DNA from: Cotesia glomerata
Taxonomy: Eukaryota; Arthropoda; Insecta; Hymenoptera; Braconidae
Length of the DNA stretch: 64,000 nucleotides
Assembly: GCF_020080835.1 (NCBI RefSeq)
Contig: NC_058161.1
Span: forward strand, 20,387,603-20,451,602
Direction of reading: 5' to 3'
Part shown: positions 22,979 through 46,605 of the stretch, piece by piece
Layout of the letters: every line of letters starts with the position of its first letter
Position numbering within the stretch: position 1 is the first letter of the stretch
Made by a program: the position numbers and the translations under genes
The notes under the pieces: generated by a model
Databases searched by the model: none
Told to the model about the DNA's origin: nothing
The model's input: the letters and a program-made list of their open reading frames with translations, nothing else

Positions 22979-25597
22979 ATGGCAGAGAATCCGAGTCCTA
23001 TTAAATATTTTCTCAGTGGAGGAGTCGGAGGAATTTTTACTGTAATTACTGGTCATCCTTTAGATACCATAAAGGTAAAAAAAATTGAACCAATAATAAT
23101 AACCAACAATGAAAATAATAATAACCAACAATAATAACAAACATTTGATAGGTGAGACTTCAAACTTCTTCTGGAGCAAATGGAGTTTTATATACCGGAA
23201 CATGGGATTGCGCTAAAAAAATAGCTCGCAATGAAGGATTTCGCGGATTTTACAAGGGTAAAGATTTATGACATTGAATTTATGACCTTTTCAAGGTTTC
23301 ATATCATCCTTACTAATAGTCAATTTACTATGATAAGTATATGGGCTGCATTGCTCTCTAGATACATAATTAAGAAATGACCTTGTATCTTATGAACTAT
23401 TGACATTTTTAAAGATATAAGCTCATCTCGATGTTACACTCATCGAGACCTTTCATTTGAGTACCCACATGCATTTTCGATATATTTTTCATATATACAT
23501 ATATATAATATATGTAAATATATGAAAAATTGATGTGGGTACTCAAATGAAAGGTCTCGATGAGAGTAACATCGGGATGAGTTTATATCTTAAAAAATGT
23601 CATTAATTAAGAAATGACCTTGTATCTTGTGAAATATTGACATTTTTAAAGATATAAGCTCACCATGACATTACACTCATTAAGACCTTTCATTTGAGTA
23701 CCCACATCAATTTTTTATATATTTCATATATTTTATATATTTATATATATTATATATATGTATATATGAAAAATATATCAAAAATGCATGTGGGTACTCA
23801 TATGAGATGTCTCGATGAGAGTAACATCGGAATGAGTTTATATCTTAAAAAATGTCATTAATTAAGAAATGACATTGTATCTAGTCAACTAGTGACATTT
23901 TTAAAGATATAAGCTTATCCCGATGTAACACTCATCAAGTCCTTTCATTTGAGTACCCACATCAATTTTTCATATATTTCATATATTTATATATTTCACA
24001 AATACCATAAATATAAAATATATCAAAAATGCATGTGGGTACTCAAATGAAAGCTCTTGATGAGTGTAACATCAGGATGAGCTTATATCTTTAAAAATGT
24101 CAATAATTAAGAAAGTACAATGCAATTTAACAAATGCATTATTTAATAAAGTAAAAATAAATATTTATTTTAGGTATGGGAGCACCACTGTGCGGAGTAG
24201 CTCCAATTTTCGCAATAAGTTTTCTGGGATTTGGCTTAGGAAAGCGACTCCAGCAGACGGGTCCTGATCACGAGCTAACAGCAATCCAATTGTTTAACGC
24301 CGGGGCTTTCAGTGGAATTTGCACGACGATTATAATGGCCCCGGGCGAGAGAATCAAGTGTCTGCTGCAAGTCCAGCATGGAATGGACAATGTAAAGTAC
24401 AATGGTCCAGTAGATTGCATCAAACAGCTGTACAGACAAGGCGGAATCAGGAGTATTTATAAAGGCACTGCTGCTACTTTAATGAGAGGTTGGTGATAAA
24501 ATAAAATACTAGCAACCTCGCAGTCACTATGTGACTGCCGTGATGAGTATCGTAAAATTTCATTGTACTTTCTTAAATAGTGACGTTTTTCAAGATATAA
24601 GCTTATCCCGATGTTACACTCTTCAAGAGCTTTCATTTGAGTGGTACCCACATGCATTTTTGATATATTTTTCATATATACATATATGTAATATATATAA
24701 ATATATGAAAAGTTGATGTGTGTACTTAAATTAAAGGTCTTGATGAGTATAACATCGGGATGAGCTTATATTTTTAAAAATGTCAATAGTTGACAAGATA
24801 CAATTTCATTTCTTAAATAATGACATTATTTAAGATATAAGCTCATCTTGATGTTACACTCATTGAGACCTTTCATTTGAATACCCACATTAATTTTTCA
24901 TATATTTTATATATTTATATATATTATATATATGTATATATGAAAAATATATCAAAAATGCATATGGATACTCAAATGAAAGCTCTTGATAAGTGTAACA
25001 TCGGGATGAGCTTATATCTTAAAAAACGTCAATATTTAAAAAAATACAGTGCAATTTAACAAAAGTCATTATTTAATAAAGCAAAATTTATTATTTTATT
25101 AGCAAAATAAAGTAATATTGTTTTGATGTACTAGGACCTGAAAATCTAATTGAAAAAAATTCTTGCAGATGTCCCAGCTAGTGGGATGTATTTCATGACT
25201 TACGACTTGATTCAACGGCTGCTGGCCCAAGATGACAAGAAACTGTCTCTTTTGTCGACTATTTTCGCCGGTGGATGCGCCGGAATTGCCAATTGGATCG
25301 TCGGGATGCCTCCCGACGTTGTCAAAAGTCGTCTTCAAACTGGTAATAAGCCTTGACAATTTTTATTATTATATATTAGAGATTTTTTTTATTAATTATA
25401 ATTTTATTCCAGCACCCGAAGGTATGTACAAAGGCGCCAAAGATGTCTTCAAAGAGCTTATTTCAACAGAAGGCATCCGCGGACTTTACAAAGGAGTTAC
25501 TCCGGTTATGCTTCGTGCATTTCCAGCCAACGCTGCCTGCTTTTTAGGCTTCGAACTTGCCATTAAAGTTTTAAACTGGGCTGCTCCTAGTTTGTAA
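22979..25597 (+). CDS. colt: mitochondrial carnitine/acylcarnitine carrier (SLC25A20 family)
   Basis: Five exons: 22979-23074, 23152-23257, 24174-24488, 25169-25342 and 25413-25597; phases agree and give 291 aa (human about 301). It exchanges acylcarnitines for carnitine across the inner mitochondrial membrane, feeding beta-oxidation. The three repeats each show the carrier signature: HPLDTIK, APGERIK and MPPDVVK, followed by glycine-rich turns (GFRGFYKG, GIRSIYKG, GIRGLYKG). The middle motif with APGERIK and the stretch RIKCLLQVQ are typical of this subfamily, so the assignment is firmer than a generic SLC25. The symbol follows the fly orthologue (congested-like trachea). Introns 2 and 3 hold Helitron palindromes. 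A possible AATAAA lies at 25681. Confidence 0.95.
23262..24160 (+). mobile_element. Helitron palindromes in carrier intron 2
   Basis: Opens with the 5' internal segment of the family (CTTTTCAAGGTTTCATATCA, GATAAGTATATGGGCTGCAT, CTCTAGATACATAATTAAG). It is followed by three palindromic modules with TA-rich centres and the 3'-side word CAATTTAACAAATGCATTAT. The 5' TC end and the 3' CTAG end are not preserved. Confidence 0.7.
24505..25083. mobile_element. Helitron palindromes in carrier intron 3, two joined pieces
   Basis: The left edge is a reverse-oriented Helitron 3' end (CTAGCAACC, then the hairpin AGTCACtatgTGACT at about 24527). The right edge carries the plus-orientation 3'-side word CAATTTAACAAAAGTCATTA. 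The block therefore looks like two Helitron pieces in opposite orientation, or an internally inverted copy. Confidence 0.62.
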
Positions 25598-25907
25598 ATT
25601 TACTGTCTTAATATTTTTATATATTTACAAGCAGATCCAAAAATATAATGTATATAAATTGGTTTGTATTTTTTATAAAAAATAAAATTTATAAAGTTTT
25701 TTTATTAACACACGTTTACATTATAATACATTATAATAAAATAAATTTCAAGGCATTTTTTTTTTTGCTTTTTATGCTGTGATGTATCTATATATTTATA
25801 TATATGTAGTACCCTTTGCTTCAATATGTTGCGTAAAATATTTTTTCCCTGATTAAAAAAAAAAATTTTAAATGTGTCAAATGATTTGAAAAGATTAAAA
25901 AAATTTT
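25598..25907. other. 3' region of the carrier gene
   Basis: AT-rich sequence holding the likely 3' UTR and AATAAA (25681-25686). Nothing else is recognisable. Confidence 0.45.
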
Positions 25908-27082
25908 TAACTTCCCGCTAAGAAAATCAAAGATTTTCAAAAATCGGGAAGTTATTGTTTTCACCCCGTTTTACAAAAATCGAGTTTTCATCAGATCTCG
26001 ACGTTTGAAGGCCACAGGAAGCTTCTCTGACTATCCCCACGAGGTTGTCACGATGTCTGTATGTATGTATGTGTGTGTGTGTGACTATGTGACTCGCTTA
26101 TAACTTTTGAACGACTGAACCGATCGGAACGTACTAAACGGCGTTCTAAAGAGTTCTTTCAATCTTATATTTCCTGAGAATTTGAACCAATTCGGACCGA
26201 TAGATTTTGAGAAATTTTGAAAAATCTAAAAAAAATAAGAAAAAAATCATTTTTGAAAGTGGTTTTTTTGGAATATCTTTTAAACGGCTCTATCGATCAA
26301 CTTCAAAAACTAATCCGCCCTTAAGCTTGAAAAACCACGCCGATCGTCGCTAATCCGGTTAAAATCGGTTGATTCGTTCGAGAGATATCGTGAACGAAAG
26401 AAAACCGAAAAAAGTGTTTTTTTGACATAACTTCGTCATTTCTTCTCGGATCGTTTTTGATGATATAAAATAATTTCAGAGCTTAAAAAACCGCGTCGAT
26501 GGCCGCCAAAAACGTGGAAATCGGTTGATTGGTTCGAGATATATCCTCGATAAAATATTTGGAAACAAGTGTTTTTTTAACATAACTCCGACATTTTTTG
26601 GAATAACTTTTAAACGGCTGCACTGATCGATTTAAAAAACTAATCAGCTATTAGCATGAAAAAATTATGTCAATCGCCGTCAAGCCGGTCAAAATTGGTC
26701 AATTCGTTCAAGAAATTTCATGAACGAAAGAAAACCAAAAAAAGTGTTTTTTTGGAATTACTCCAAATTTCCTAGTTTAATCAATTCAAACTTGAAGATT
26801 CGTCATGAAACTTTTTAGTTTCATTTTTTTAAATTGCGTCAAATACTGCCAACCACGTAAAAATCGATTGATTCATTTAAAAGTTAGTGCGATTTGAAAA
26901 TTTAAAAAATATTGTTCTATGATACTTCTATCAGACTTTTAAGCTCGAAGAGCTCAAAATAACACACAAATTGTATTTTTGAGCTCGAAGAGCTCAAAAA
27001 CGTCATTAGTGCAGTTTTATGCACCTAGGTATGGAATTAGCGGGAAGTTGCACGGATGGCCTTCAGGGTCTACCGTTTTTCT
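25908..27082 (-). repeat. ACTTCCCGC-ended dispersed repeat, copy B (reverse)
   Basis: Reverse-oriented member of the family at 12939-13858. It is longer (about 1.17 kb) because the GAACGAAAGAAAACC-type internal block is present more than once (about 26393, 26721). It ends in CCGTTTTTCTAATT. The CA tract is short here (26068-26082). Confidence 0.72.
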
Positions 27083-27505
27083 AATTTTTTTTTTTTAAAC
27101 AATATAAAAATCTTTTTTTCAGAATTTTTTCAAATTTTTTTACCCAACCAAAAAAAAGTTATAAATTTTTGAAAAAAATTAGTTTTTCATTTTTCAAATA
27201 ATTTTATCAAAATTTGACTTATTGAAACTTTTTTGTTTTTTTGTTGTAAAATGCACTTTTTGAAAAAAAAAATACAAAAAAATTGTTTAAGCTACTTATT
27301 CTTTTTTTTTTCCAAATTTTTTGGAAAAAATCAAACATTTTGCATTGAAATAATATTTCCAAATTTTTTTTTCTAATTAAAAAATTACTCTCGCATTTGA
27401 TTCGCAATAGTCCCACATATATGCATAAATATATATATAATAATTAATAATAATAATAATCTACCGTGGAATGAAAATAAAAATGTTAAAGCTTTGGATT
27501 TCTAT
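27083..27505. other. AT-rich spacer
   Basis: No feature except poly-A/T runs and a short TAA/AAT microsatellite at 27436-27462. Confidence 0.4.
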
Positions 27506-27904
27506 TTATGGGTCATTCCACCAAATAAGAACATTTTTACGGGGCGACCCTCGCGGATTATGTTTAAAATTTATGGAGGTGTACTCTATAATAAGAAATA
27601 AATTCCCTACAAGTTTCAGCCCTTAACATGCAGCGGTTCTGGAGTTATGATTTTTTGAAATTTAGAAAAAAAATTTTTTATAACTTTTTTATTAATTTTT
27701 CTGAAGAAGGAAGCTTTTTTATTAAAATCCACGAAAAATATTATCTTGTGGGCAAAATGCTCAGCTTTTGAATGAAAATATCCATTTTATTATAAACACA
27801 TCAGAAGACCCTTTGAAATCCAATTAAAGTGGAAAAATTGATTTTTCTCGGTGTGCGGTGCAAGGTACATCCAATTTGACTTTTTTTTCTGAAAAATCAG
27901 AGTT

Positions 27905-28450
27905 TTTTACACACAACTTCCTGCACAACAAACGCAATTTTCTACCAAGTTAAAAACTACCGCTAATTCACCACTCTTCAAATTTAATATCGCATTAGGG
28001 AAAAACCGACTTTGTATTTTTACTATAAAGTCATGTTTTAAAAGTTTCTCAAGTTGCGTCGCTAAGGTATCAATAAAGTCATCGGAATCCGAAATAACGT
28101 TTACAATGGTACATCGATCGGTTGATGTCCACATTTTAAATTCGATTTCATTTACATCAAATTCTTTAAACTATTCATGAAAGTAATTAATGATTTCTTC
28201 ATTGTTTGGACATCTATTACAACTTCTGAAGAAGCACGATTCCGTTGGATTATTACAAATCAATTTATTCAATAAATTTTTATAAATTGATTAAGTTTCC
28301 ATAATCCAATCAGTATTTCTCGCAAATTTTGGAAAATTACATCCTAAATAAGAAAATGGAATCGTAGTTGTGAACGCCATCTGCATTGTATAAACTCAAT
28401 TTTTTAACGAGCAGTTTGAAATTTTAAATATTTAACAGAAAATTATTTTA
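27905..28450 (-). pseudogene. decayed gene inside the foldback element
   Basis: On the minus strand a broken reading frame can be followed. A cysteine-rich part (LICNNPTESCFFRSC, then NRCPNNEE) is interrupted by a TAG at about 28171 and continues as KMWTSTDRCTIVNVISDSDD and further to KSGELAVVFNLVEN. Near 27930 a one-base shift is needed to keep the expected FVVQ-like ending. From memory, similar frames are common as uncharacterised multi-copy proteins in ant and wasp genomes; a search would be needed to confirm. The function is unknown, and it is presumably the former gene of the transposon. Confidence 0.55.
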
Positions 28451-28855
28451 CTATCCCGAATAATCGTATAACGCTTAGCCGATATAACGTTTAATTTAAT
28501 TGTGATTGAACAAAAAATATGCACATTGTGAAAACCATATATTTTGTGTAAAAAACTCTGATCTTTCAGAAAAAAAAGTCAAATTGGATGTACCTTGCAC
28601 CACACACCGAGAAAAATCAATTTTTCCACTTTAATTGGATTTCAAAGGGTCTTCTGATATGTTTATGATAAAATGTATATTTTCATTCAAAAGCTGAGAA
28701 TTTTTCCGACAAGATAAGATTTTTCGTGGATTTTAATAAAAAAGTTTTCCTCATCAGAAAAATTAATAAAAAAGTTAAAAAAAATTTTTTTTCAAAATTT
28801 CAAAAAATCATAACTCCAGAACCGCTGCATATTAAGGGCTGAAACTTGTGGGGAA

Positions 28856-28861
28856 TTTATT
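28856..28861 (-). promoter_or_regulatory. candidate STAMBP polyadenylation signal inside a transposon arm
   Basis: The first AATAAA on the minus strand after the STAMBP stop codon (28977), about 116 bases downstream and within the inverted repeat of the foldback element. Confidence 0.5.
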
Positions 28862-28976
28862 TCTTATTATAGAGAACACCTCCATAAATTTTAAACATAA
28901 TCCGCGAGGGTCGCCCCGTAAAAATGTTCTTATTTGGTGGAATGACCCTTATATTAATATTAATATAATTAATTGA

Positions 28977-40724
<11,748 letters not shown>

Positions 40725-41185
40725 TTTATTTATAAGAAATTTTTTATTGTAAATAAATTTATCACTCTTATGTGACTTATTAATTTATTATTTACTATTT
40801 GGTTGATTTATTTCATACTTTCAATTATCGAAATTTTTAATTAAAAAAAAATACACATGATTTTAATATAATAAACACTTACAGTGTTAATTTAATAATT
40901 ATTACCAATTAACAACAACAAAAGTAACAAAAAAATATATAAAATATATAAACATTTTATTATTCTGCTAGGTTATAAAATAATGACAGAAATTTTATAC
41001 TAGAGACACCTCGTGGTTATTTATTAAAAACTAACAGCTGTTATTTTTTTTAATTTTATAATAAATTAATTTTAATAAAAAAATATAATTCAAAAATTGT
41101 TTAATTAAATTTTTTTAATAATTTTATTATTATAAAATTAAAAAAAAAATTTTCAATGTCATTTTTGGAATTTGTAATTTAAAAT
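40725..41185. other. 5' flank of STAMBP
   Basis: AT-rich upstream region of STAMBP. No strong core-promoter motif was recognised. Confidence 0.35.
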
Positions 41186-41189
41186 TTAC

Positions 41190-41350
41190 CGCGCAGAAGC
41201 GCGGGAAAACCCGGACCAATAGGAAGCTTCGGAGCCTCCGACCAATAGGAAGCTTCAAAGCTCCCCCCACTCCGCTCCCCGGGGCTATAAATTAAGCAAC
41301 ATCACGCAGAGGCGCCGACTCTGCTGCCGATCTTCGATAAAAAAGGATTT
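41190..41350 (+). promoter_or_regulatory. GC-rich promoter-like island with CCAAT, GAAGCTTC and TATA boxes
   Basis: A sharp GC-rich island in very AT-rich DNA. It has two tandem modules GACCAATAGGAAGCTTC (41214-41230 and 41240-41256), each with a CCAAT box and a GAAnnTTC dyad like a heat-shock-element core, followed by TATAAATTA at 41286-41294. The predicted start would be near 41316, where GCAGAGGCGCCGACTCTGC can fold. No ORF follows closely. It may drive an upstream non-coding exon of prefoldin 5 (ATG 1.5 kb downstream) or an independent transcript. Confidence 0.55.
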
Positions 41351-41733
41351 CTTTTTACCGGGGCGCTTAAAGTTAATTCTTAATTACAAGTGTCAGATTT
41401 TTTTAGTCAGTTATTATTTAAAATAGACAATTATAAGTTTGCGCGTTTTAATTTTTTAATTTTTAATTATATTTTAATGCATTGTGTAATTGTTAGTAGT
41501 GTTTAAATTTTATTATTTAGTTAAGTAGTAAAAATTTTTAGTGATAGTGCATTTATAAAATTGTTTTGTGAATAAATAAATAAAGTGAAGTGAATATATG
41601 AATGAAATGAATAAATAAAGTGAAGTGAAAAAATTAATAAAGTGAATTGAATAAATAAATAAATAAAGTAATTAAATAAATTAAGTGAATAATTAAATAA
41701 AGTGAAGTGAATTATTTAATGACACTAAATTTA

Positions 41734-42133
41734 GCCGACGTTTATAATTTTTTGATTATTTTTCATTTATTTATTTAGAACTAAAAAATACTTTTAAAAA
41801 ATTGCACTTATAGTTTTTCAATTTTTTTACAAATGAAATTTATGAAAATTAATTTATCATATATTTAATAATTTTAAGAATTTTATAGCAAATAAACTTT
41901 GACAAAAAAAAAATTTGATATGAAGAAATTAAAAAAACAAAAAATGCAATTTTTTTAAAATAATTTTTTGGAACAAATTTTTTTGTTTAATAAAATTAAA
42001 AAATTTTCAAGTGACTGCTAACTTTAATTTTCAATGAAATTTTTTTAATTTTTTTCTACAAATAAAATTTTTTTTTATTGACTCGTAATAATTTTTTTAA
42101 TGAAAAAAAAATTATAAAATTTTTAGATGTCGG
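41734..42133. repeat. TTAGCCGACGT-ended repeat upstream of prefoldin 5
   Basis: Starts TTTAGCCGACGTTTATAATT and ends AGATGTCGGCTAACTT, a longer relative of 40209-40390 containing a unit of the 38.5-39.2 kb minisatellite. A further diverged unit spans about 42296-42556. Confidence 0.5.
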
Positions 42134-42821
42134 CTAACTTAATTATTAATTTTCATAATTATTTAAAGTGATTAAAAAAATAATTTTAATAATTTTAAGT
42201 GGATAAAAATGTCAAAATGGATTGCAGTAATTGGATAATTGACAGGTAATGTAAACATAAATATTAAATAAAAAATCATGAAAGTGAAATTAACAGACAT
42301 CTTTCATTTTTTAATCAGCTGACATTAAAAATTTTTTCTTTCATTTTTTTAAAATTAGAAATATTTAAGTATTAATTTAAAGTTGCACTTATAGTTCTTA
42401 AAATTTTTCTTTTTATTAATTTTATTTATAAGATAAATCCTAAAAATCGTCAGATGTTTGTGAATTTTATTTTTATATTTTTTTGACGTTTAGAGAAAAT
42501 AAATAAGAACTAAGAGAATATTCAAAAAAAATTCTAAAAATTATTATAAATGTTAGCTGACTTTATTATCATAATTAATTTAAATTTGATGTTACCAACG
42601 GTCGTTACTAACGGATAATCGGCGCTGGTATAGGTTTCGTAGAGGAAACAAGAGAGAGGTGCTGTATACTGTTGATCTGTTGTCTATTTATGGTTAGAAT
42701 TAGAATAGTCAGTAATCCGTAATCAGTAATCAGAATTAGTGACTGTTTGTCAGTCAATAGTTTGGTTGATTGTTAATTGTCAAGTTAATTGGATTTAATT
42801 AAATTAGATTAAGTCGGTATA

Positions 42822-44029
42822 ATGTCAACAATATCCGCGTCTGAAGCTCCCCATCTCCAGCAAATCGATCTTACCAAATTAAGTTTGCAACAATTAACCT
42901 TACTGAAGCAGCAACTCGACAAGGAGCTCAATGTATTTCAAGATTCACTTCAAACTTTGAAAATAGCTCAGAGTAAATTTCAAGAGTCTGGTTTTTGTTT
43001 AGACAAAGTCACACCTGAAGCCAAAGGTAATTTTTTATTTATTTATTATATGAAAATTAATTTAGCATATATTTAATCATTTTTAAAATTAGAGTCAAAA
43101 ATTTTTAGTCACTAAAGAATTTATGATACTAAAGTTAGCCGACGTTTTTAATTATTTGATTTTTTTTAAATAATTAAATTAAAGCAAAAAAATATTTTTT
43201 AAAAATTTCACTAACAGTTTTTCAAGTTTTTTACAAGTGACATTTTTTTTTATTTTTTTTTAATAATTTTTTCAATAAAAAAAAAATCTAAAAATTTTTA
43301 AATGGCTAATTTAATTTTCATAAAGAATTTTTTTATTTTTTTTAACAAAAAAATTTGTAAAAATAAATTATTTTAAAAAAATTTTTTGTTTTTTAAAATT
43401 TCTATGTCAATTTTTTTTATAATTTTTTTTTGCCATAATTTATTGAAAAAAAAAAAAAAATTCTAAAATTTATTAAATATCTGTTAAATTTATTATTATT
43501 ATTATTTTATCTATTAACAGTAAGTACATTTATTCATGACATTAAATTTAGCAAGCTTGATTATTTTTTTATTTTATTTAAAAAAAAATTTTTTTCTAAA
43601 AAGTTATTTAAAAAAAAATTAAATTTTTTATTTTTAAAAATCAATTTTTTTTTGCCAAAATTTATTGTTTATTTTTTTTTATAAATTTAAATTGATTAAA
43701 AAATTACTCCAATTTTTTTTTTTTGAACAAAATTTCTAATTTTAATTAATTATTAAGGTAAAGAGATCCTCGTGCCGCTTACCGAGTCTATGTACGTACC
43801 AGGAAGGATGTCCGACACCGAGAACGTGCTAGTGGACATTGGGACTGGATATTTTGTCGAGAAAAACGTCGAAGATGCGAAAAATTACTTTTCAAGACGC
43901 GTTGCTTATGTAACAGAGCAGATGGAGAAGATCCAGGTGCTGGGGCTTGAAAAAAGCAAGATCCGTGATGCCACCATTGATGTTATGAGCATGAAGATTC
44001 AAGGACAAATGCAGAAAGAGGCTGCTTAA
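42822..44029 (+). CDS. PFDN5: prefoldin subunit 5
   Basis: Two exons, 42822-43026 and 43758-44029, phase 1, 158 aa (human 154). It is an alpha-type subunit of the hexameric prefoldin chaperone that hands nascent actin and tubulin to CCT in the cytosol. The N-terminal helix (LSLQQLTLLKQQLDKELNVF) and C-terminal helix (YVTEQMEKIQVLGLEKSKIR) form the coiled-coil tentacle. The central beta hairpins show VPLTESMYVPG and LVDIGTGYFVEK, diagnostic of subunit 5. The start is chosen because it opens the conserved helix and lies in a less AT-biased leader (42590-42821). AATAAA lies at 44081-44086. The intron is AT-rich with a TTAGCCGAC repeat. Confidence 0.96.
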
Positions 44030-44329
44030 TTTTATATTGAGATTTTATTTTATTGATAGATTTACGCATTTCTTTTAATCAATAAATAATTGATCTTTAA
44101 TTTAAATCTCGAGTTTTTTTTTATGCGAAGTTTGCCGACATTTAAAGTAAACATTTTTAGAATTTTCTTTCGTTGAAAAATTGTAAGTGCAATTTTTAAA
44201 AAAGTATTTTTTGGTTCTAATTTAATTAATAAAAATAAAGAAATTGAAAACTTTCAATTTTTACCTAATTGAAAAAATGAAATGTATTTAAAAAATCAAT
44301 TTTCTTGAAATTTATAATTCAGAAGTTAT

Positions 44330-45630
44330 CTATATTATTAAGAGAATAAGAAAATATTTGTCTTCAGGATAGTTATACGATAAAATTGGATTTTATAGTG
44401 AGCTTTAGTGTCATTGCAAAGGTCATAATTTGAATTTGTGCCTTTTCAAGGTTTATATCATTCGCACCGATAGTTAATTTAGTATGATAAGTATTTAGGC
44501 TGAATTCGAAAATGCACTATCTCTAGATACATAATTGAGAAATTACCTTGTATCTTGTGAATTATTGACATTTTTAAAGATATAAGCACATTTTGATGTT
44601 ACACTCGTCGAGACCTTTCATTTGAGTACCCACATGCATTTTCGATATATTTTTCATATACGTATATATGTAATATATATAAATATATGAAAAATTAATG
44701 TGGGTACTTAAATGAAAGCTCTTGATGAGTGTCTATAAACTCACATTAAGATGATCCTCTTCACATTCCTTTTTCAATCCTTTCCTACCAATATCCTGTT
44801 ACGTGAATGTGGAACGCTTCACGTAATAATTACCGTGACTCCTATTCTTTCCCGCTTCACAGCATTATTTATATTTGTTTAACATCGGGATGAGCTTATA
44901 TTTTTAAAAATGTCAATATTTAAGAAATGACCATGTATCTTGTGAACTATTGACGTTTTTAAAGATATAAGCTCATCCTGATGTTACACTCATCGAGACC
45001 TTTCATTTGAGTACCCACATCAATTTTTCATATATTTTATATATTTGTATATATTACATATATGTACATATGAAAAATATATCAAAAATGCATGTGGGTA
45101 CTCAAATGAAAGCTCTTGATGAGTGTAACATCAGGATGACCTTATATCTTTAAAACCGTCAATATTTACAAAAGTACGGTGCAATTTAACAAAATTCATT
45201 ATTTAATAAACCAAAATTCTATTCATTTATACTTCAGAATTCACGGTGGTCACATAGTGACTGCTACACGGAAAAAAAAATATTGTTAAAATGACTATCC
45301 AACGTATCCTCAAATGACGTTTCCTTAAAATAACAATCCGGATTTCTGATTTAGGGATTCATTTGTTTCACTTAAAAGCATACAGAGAATAGCTCTTGTA
45401 AATATATGTAGTTTCGTCAAAACAGGCAACTGTTTCATTAACGTGAGGATCTGTATAGTTGAATTAACTAAATGTAACGCTAAAATAATGATATGGATCG
45501 TCATTTTGATTATCCGCTGTATAGCTGAATTGGCTATACAGCGTATATCTCTAAGAAAAATGACTATACGGCGTATAGTCAGAATAACGATACGTATGCT
45601 TATTCTAACAATATTTTTTTCTCCGTGTAG
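44330..45630 (+). mobile_element. full-length Helitron with palindrome modules, 3' end split by a MITE
   Basis: Starts A|TCTATATTATTAAGAGAA. It continues through the 5' internal segment (CCTTTTCAAGGTTTATATCA) and two palindromic modules to GTCACATAGTGACTGCTAG, followed by T. The CTAG is interrupted: C-TA is at 45264-45266 and the G at 45630, because a TA-flanked MITE (45267-45627) landed in it. Another 148-bp unrelated segment (44733-44880) interrupts the right arm of the first module. Confidence 0.82.
45267..45627. mobile_element. TA-flanked MITE (CACGGAAAAAAAAATATTG ends)
   Basis: 361 bp. The inverted ends are CACGGAAAAAAAAATATTG and CAATATTTTTTTCTCCGTG, with TA on both sides (45265-45266, 45628-45629). 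Inside are palindromic GTATAGTC/ATACGGCGTATAG words. Target: the 3' CTAG of a Helitron. Confidence 0.84.
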
Positions 45631-46605
45631 TATTTATTAATTTATTTTTTTTTTTCCAATTAAAATAATATTCTAAGTTTTTTATAATTCAAAATTCAAA
45701 AAATATTCAAATAATCTATTTTAAATTTAATTTCAAATTTTTTAATATTCAATCCAGAATTTAAATTATAGATTTAAATATTTAAAATTTAATATTTTTT
45801 TCATAAAAATAAATCTAACTATCTTTATTTACTCAATTCATAAAAAATTAAAAAACTTCCCAGCTCAAATAAAAATTATTTAAAATTTTTGGTTAAAAAT
45901 AATCCACAACTTAACGAAGAATCAATAGTTTATTTTATATATCCAAATAAATATTTATAAACAATATTCATAACAGCATCCATATAATAATAATAATAAT
46001 CATAATAATAATTACAATAATAAATATAAATAATAAAACAATAACTAGAAGGACGTATCGTGTAAGCTACATTAATTATTAAAATTGTCATTTTATCGGA
46101 GGTATCAAAATAATCATGTGTCAGGATAGAAAACACCATTACATATTTATATTAATATTATTTTAATTTTTGTTTCATTTTATTTATTATAATACATATA
46201 TAATTAGTTAATAATAAATATCGATAGGGGTCGGGGTAATTGGTGATCTAACACAATTATTTAGACAGTCGCAGGTGACAGTGCGACTAAATAAATTCGC
46301 TATTATATTAATTGAATTTAATTTAATATAATAGGCGATTTTTTTAAATGTTTGTTATTAAGATATTCGCTAATCGTAAATTATTCTATTTACACGAATA
46401 ACGCAATCCATTTTATTTCATTATTTTTTTATTAAATTTTTAATTTATTAATTTATTAATTAACTTTTATTATCATTAATTTGATTCACTTGTTCGATCA
46501 CTTGTTTGATTTAAGTGGACGTAGGCTCCAGCGTAGGGATGCGGCGGTTTATTTATCTCCTGGGTAACTTGTTGGCGAAGAGTAAATTGTGCTGGCTCAT
46601 CGGTG
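45631..46605. other. spacer between prefoldin 5 and the beat-like gene (3' ends converge)
   Basis: AT-rich. Contains an ATA/AAT-rich stretch at 45985-46040 and the palindrome-like ATTCGCTATTATATTAATTG / ATTTAATATAATAGGCGAT at about 46297-46339. The beat-like 3' UTR should lie at its right side. Confidence 0.4.

Larger units (their letters stand above)
27510..28948 (-). mobile_element. foldback DNA element with about 390-bp inverted repeats and TTAT duplication
   Basis: The two arms (about 27510-27905 and 28555-28948) are inverted copies starting GGGTCATTCCACCAAATAAG. TTAT flanks both sides (27506-27509, 28949-28952), a 4-bp target duplication. Between the arms is a decayed gene on the minus strand (see 27905-28450). 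The right end lies 28 bases from the STAMBP stop codon. Confidence 0.85.
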
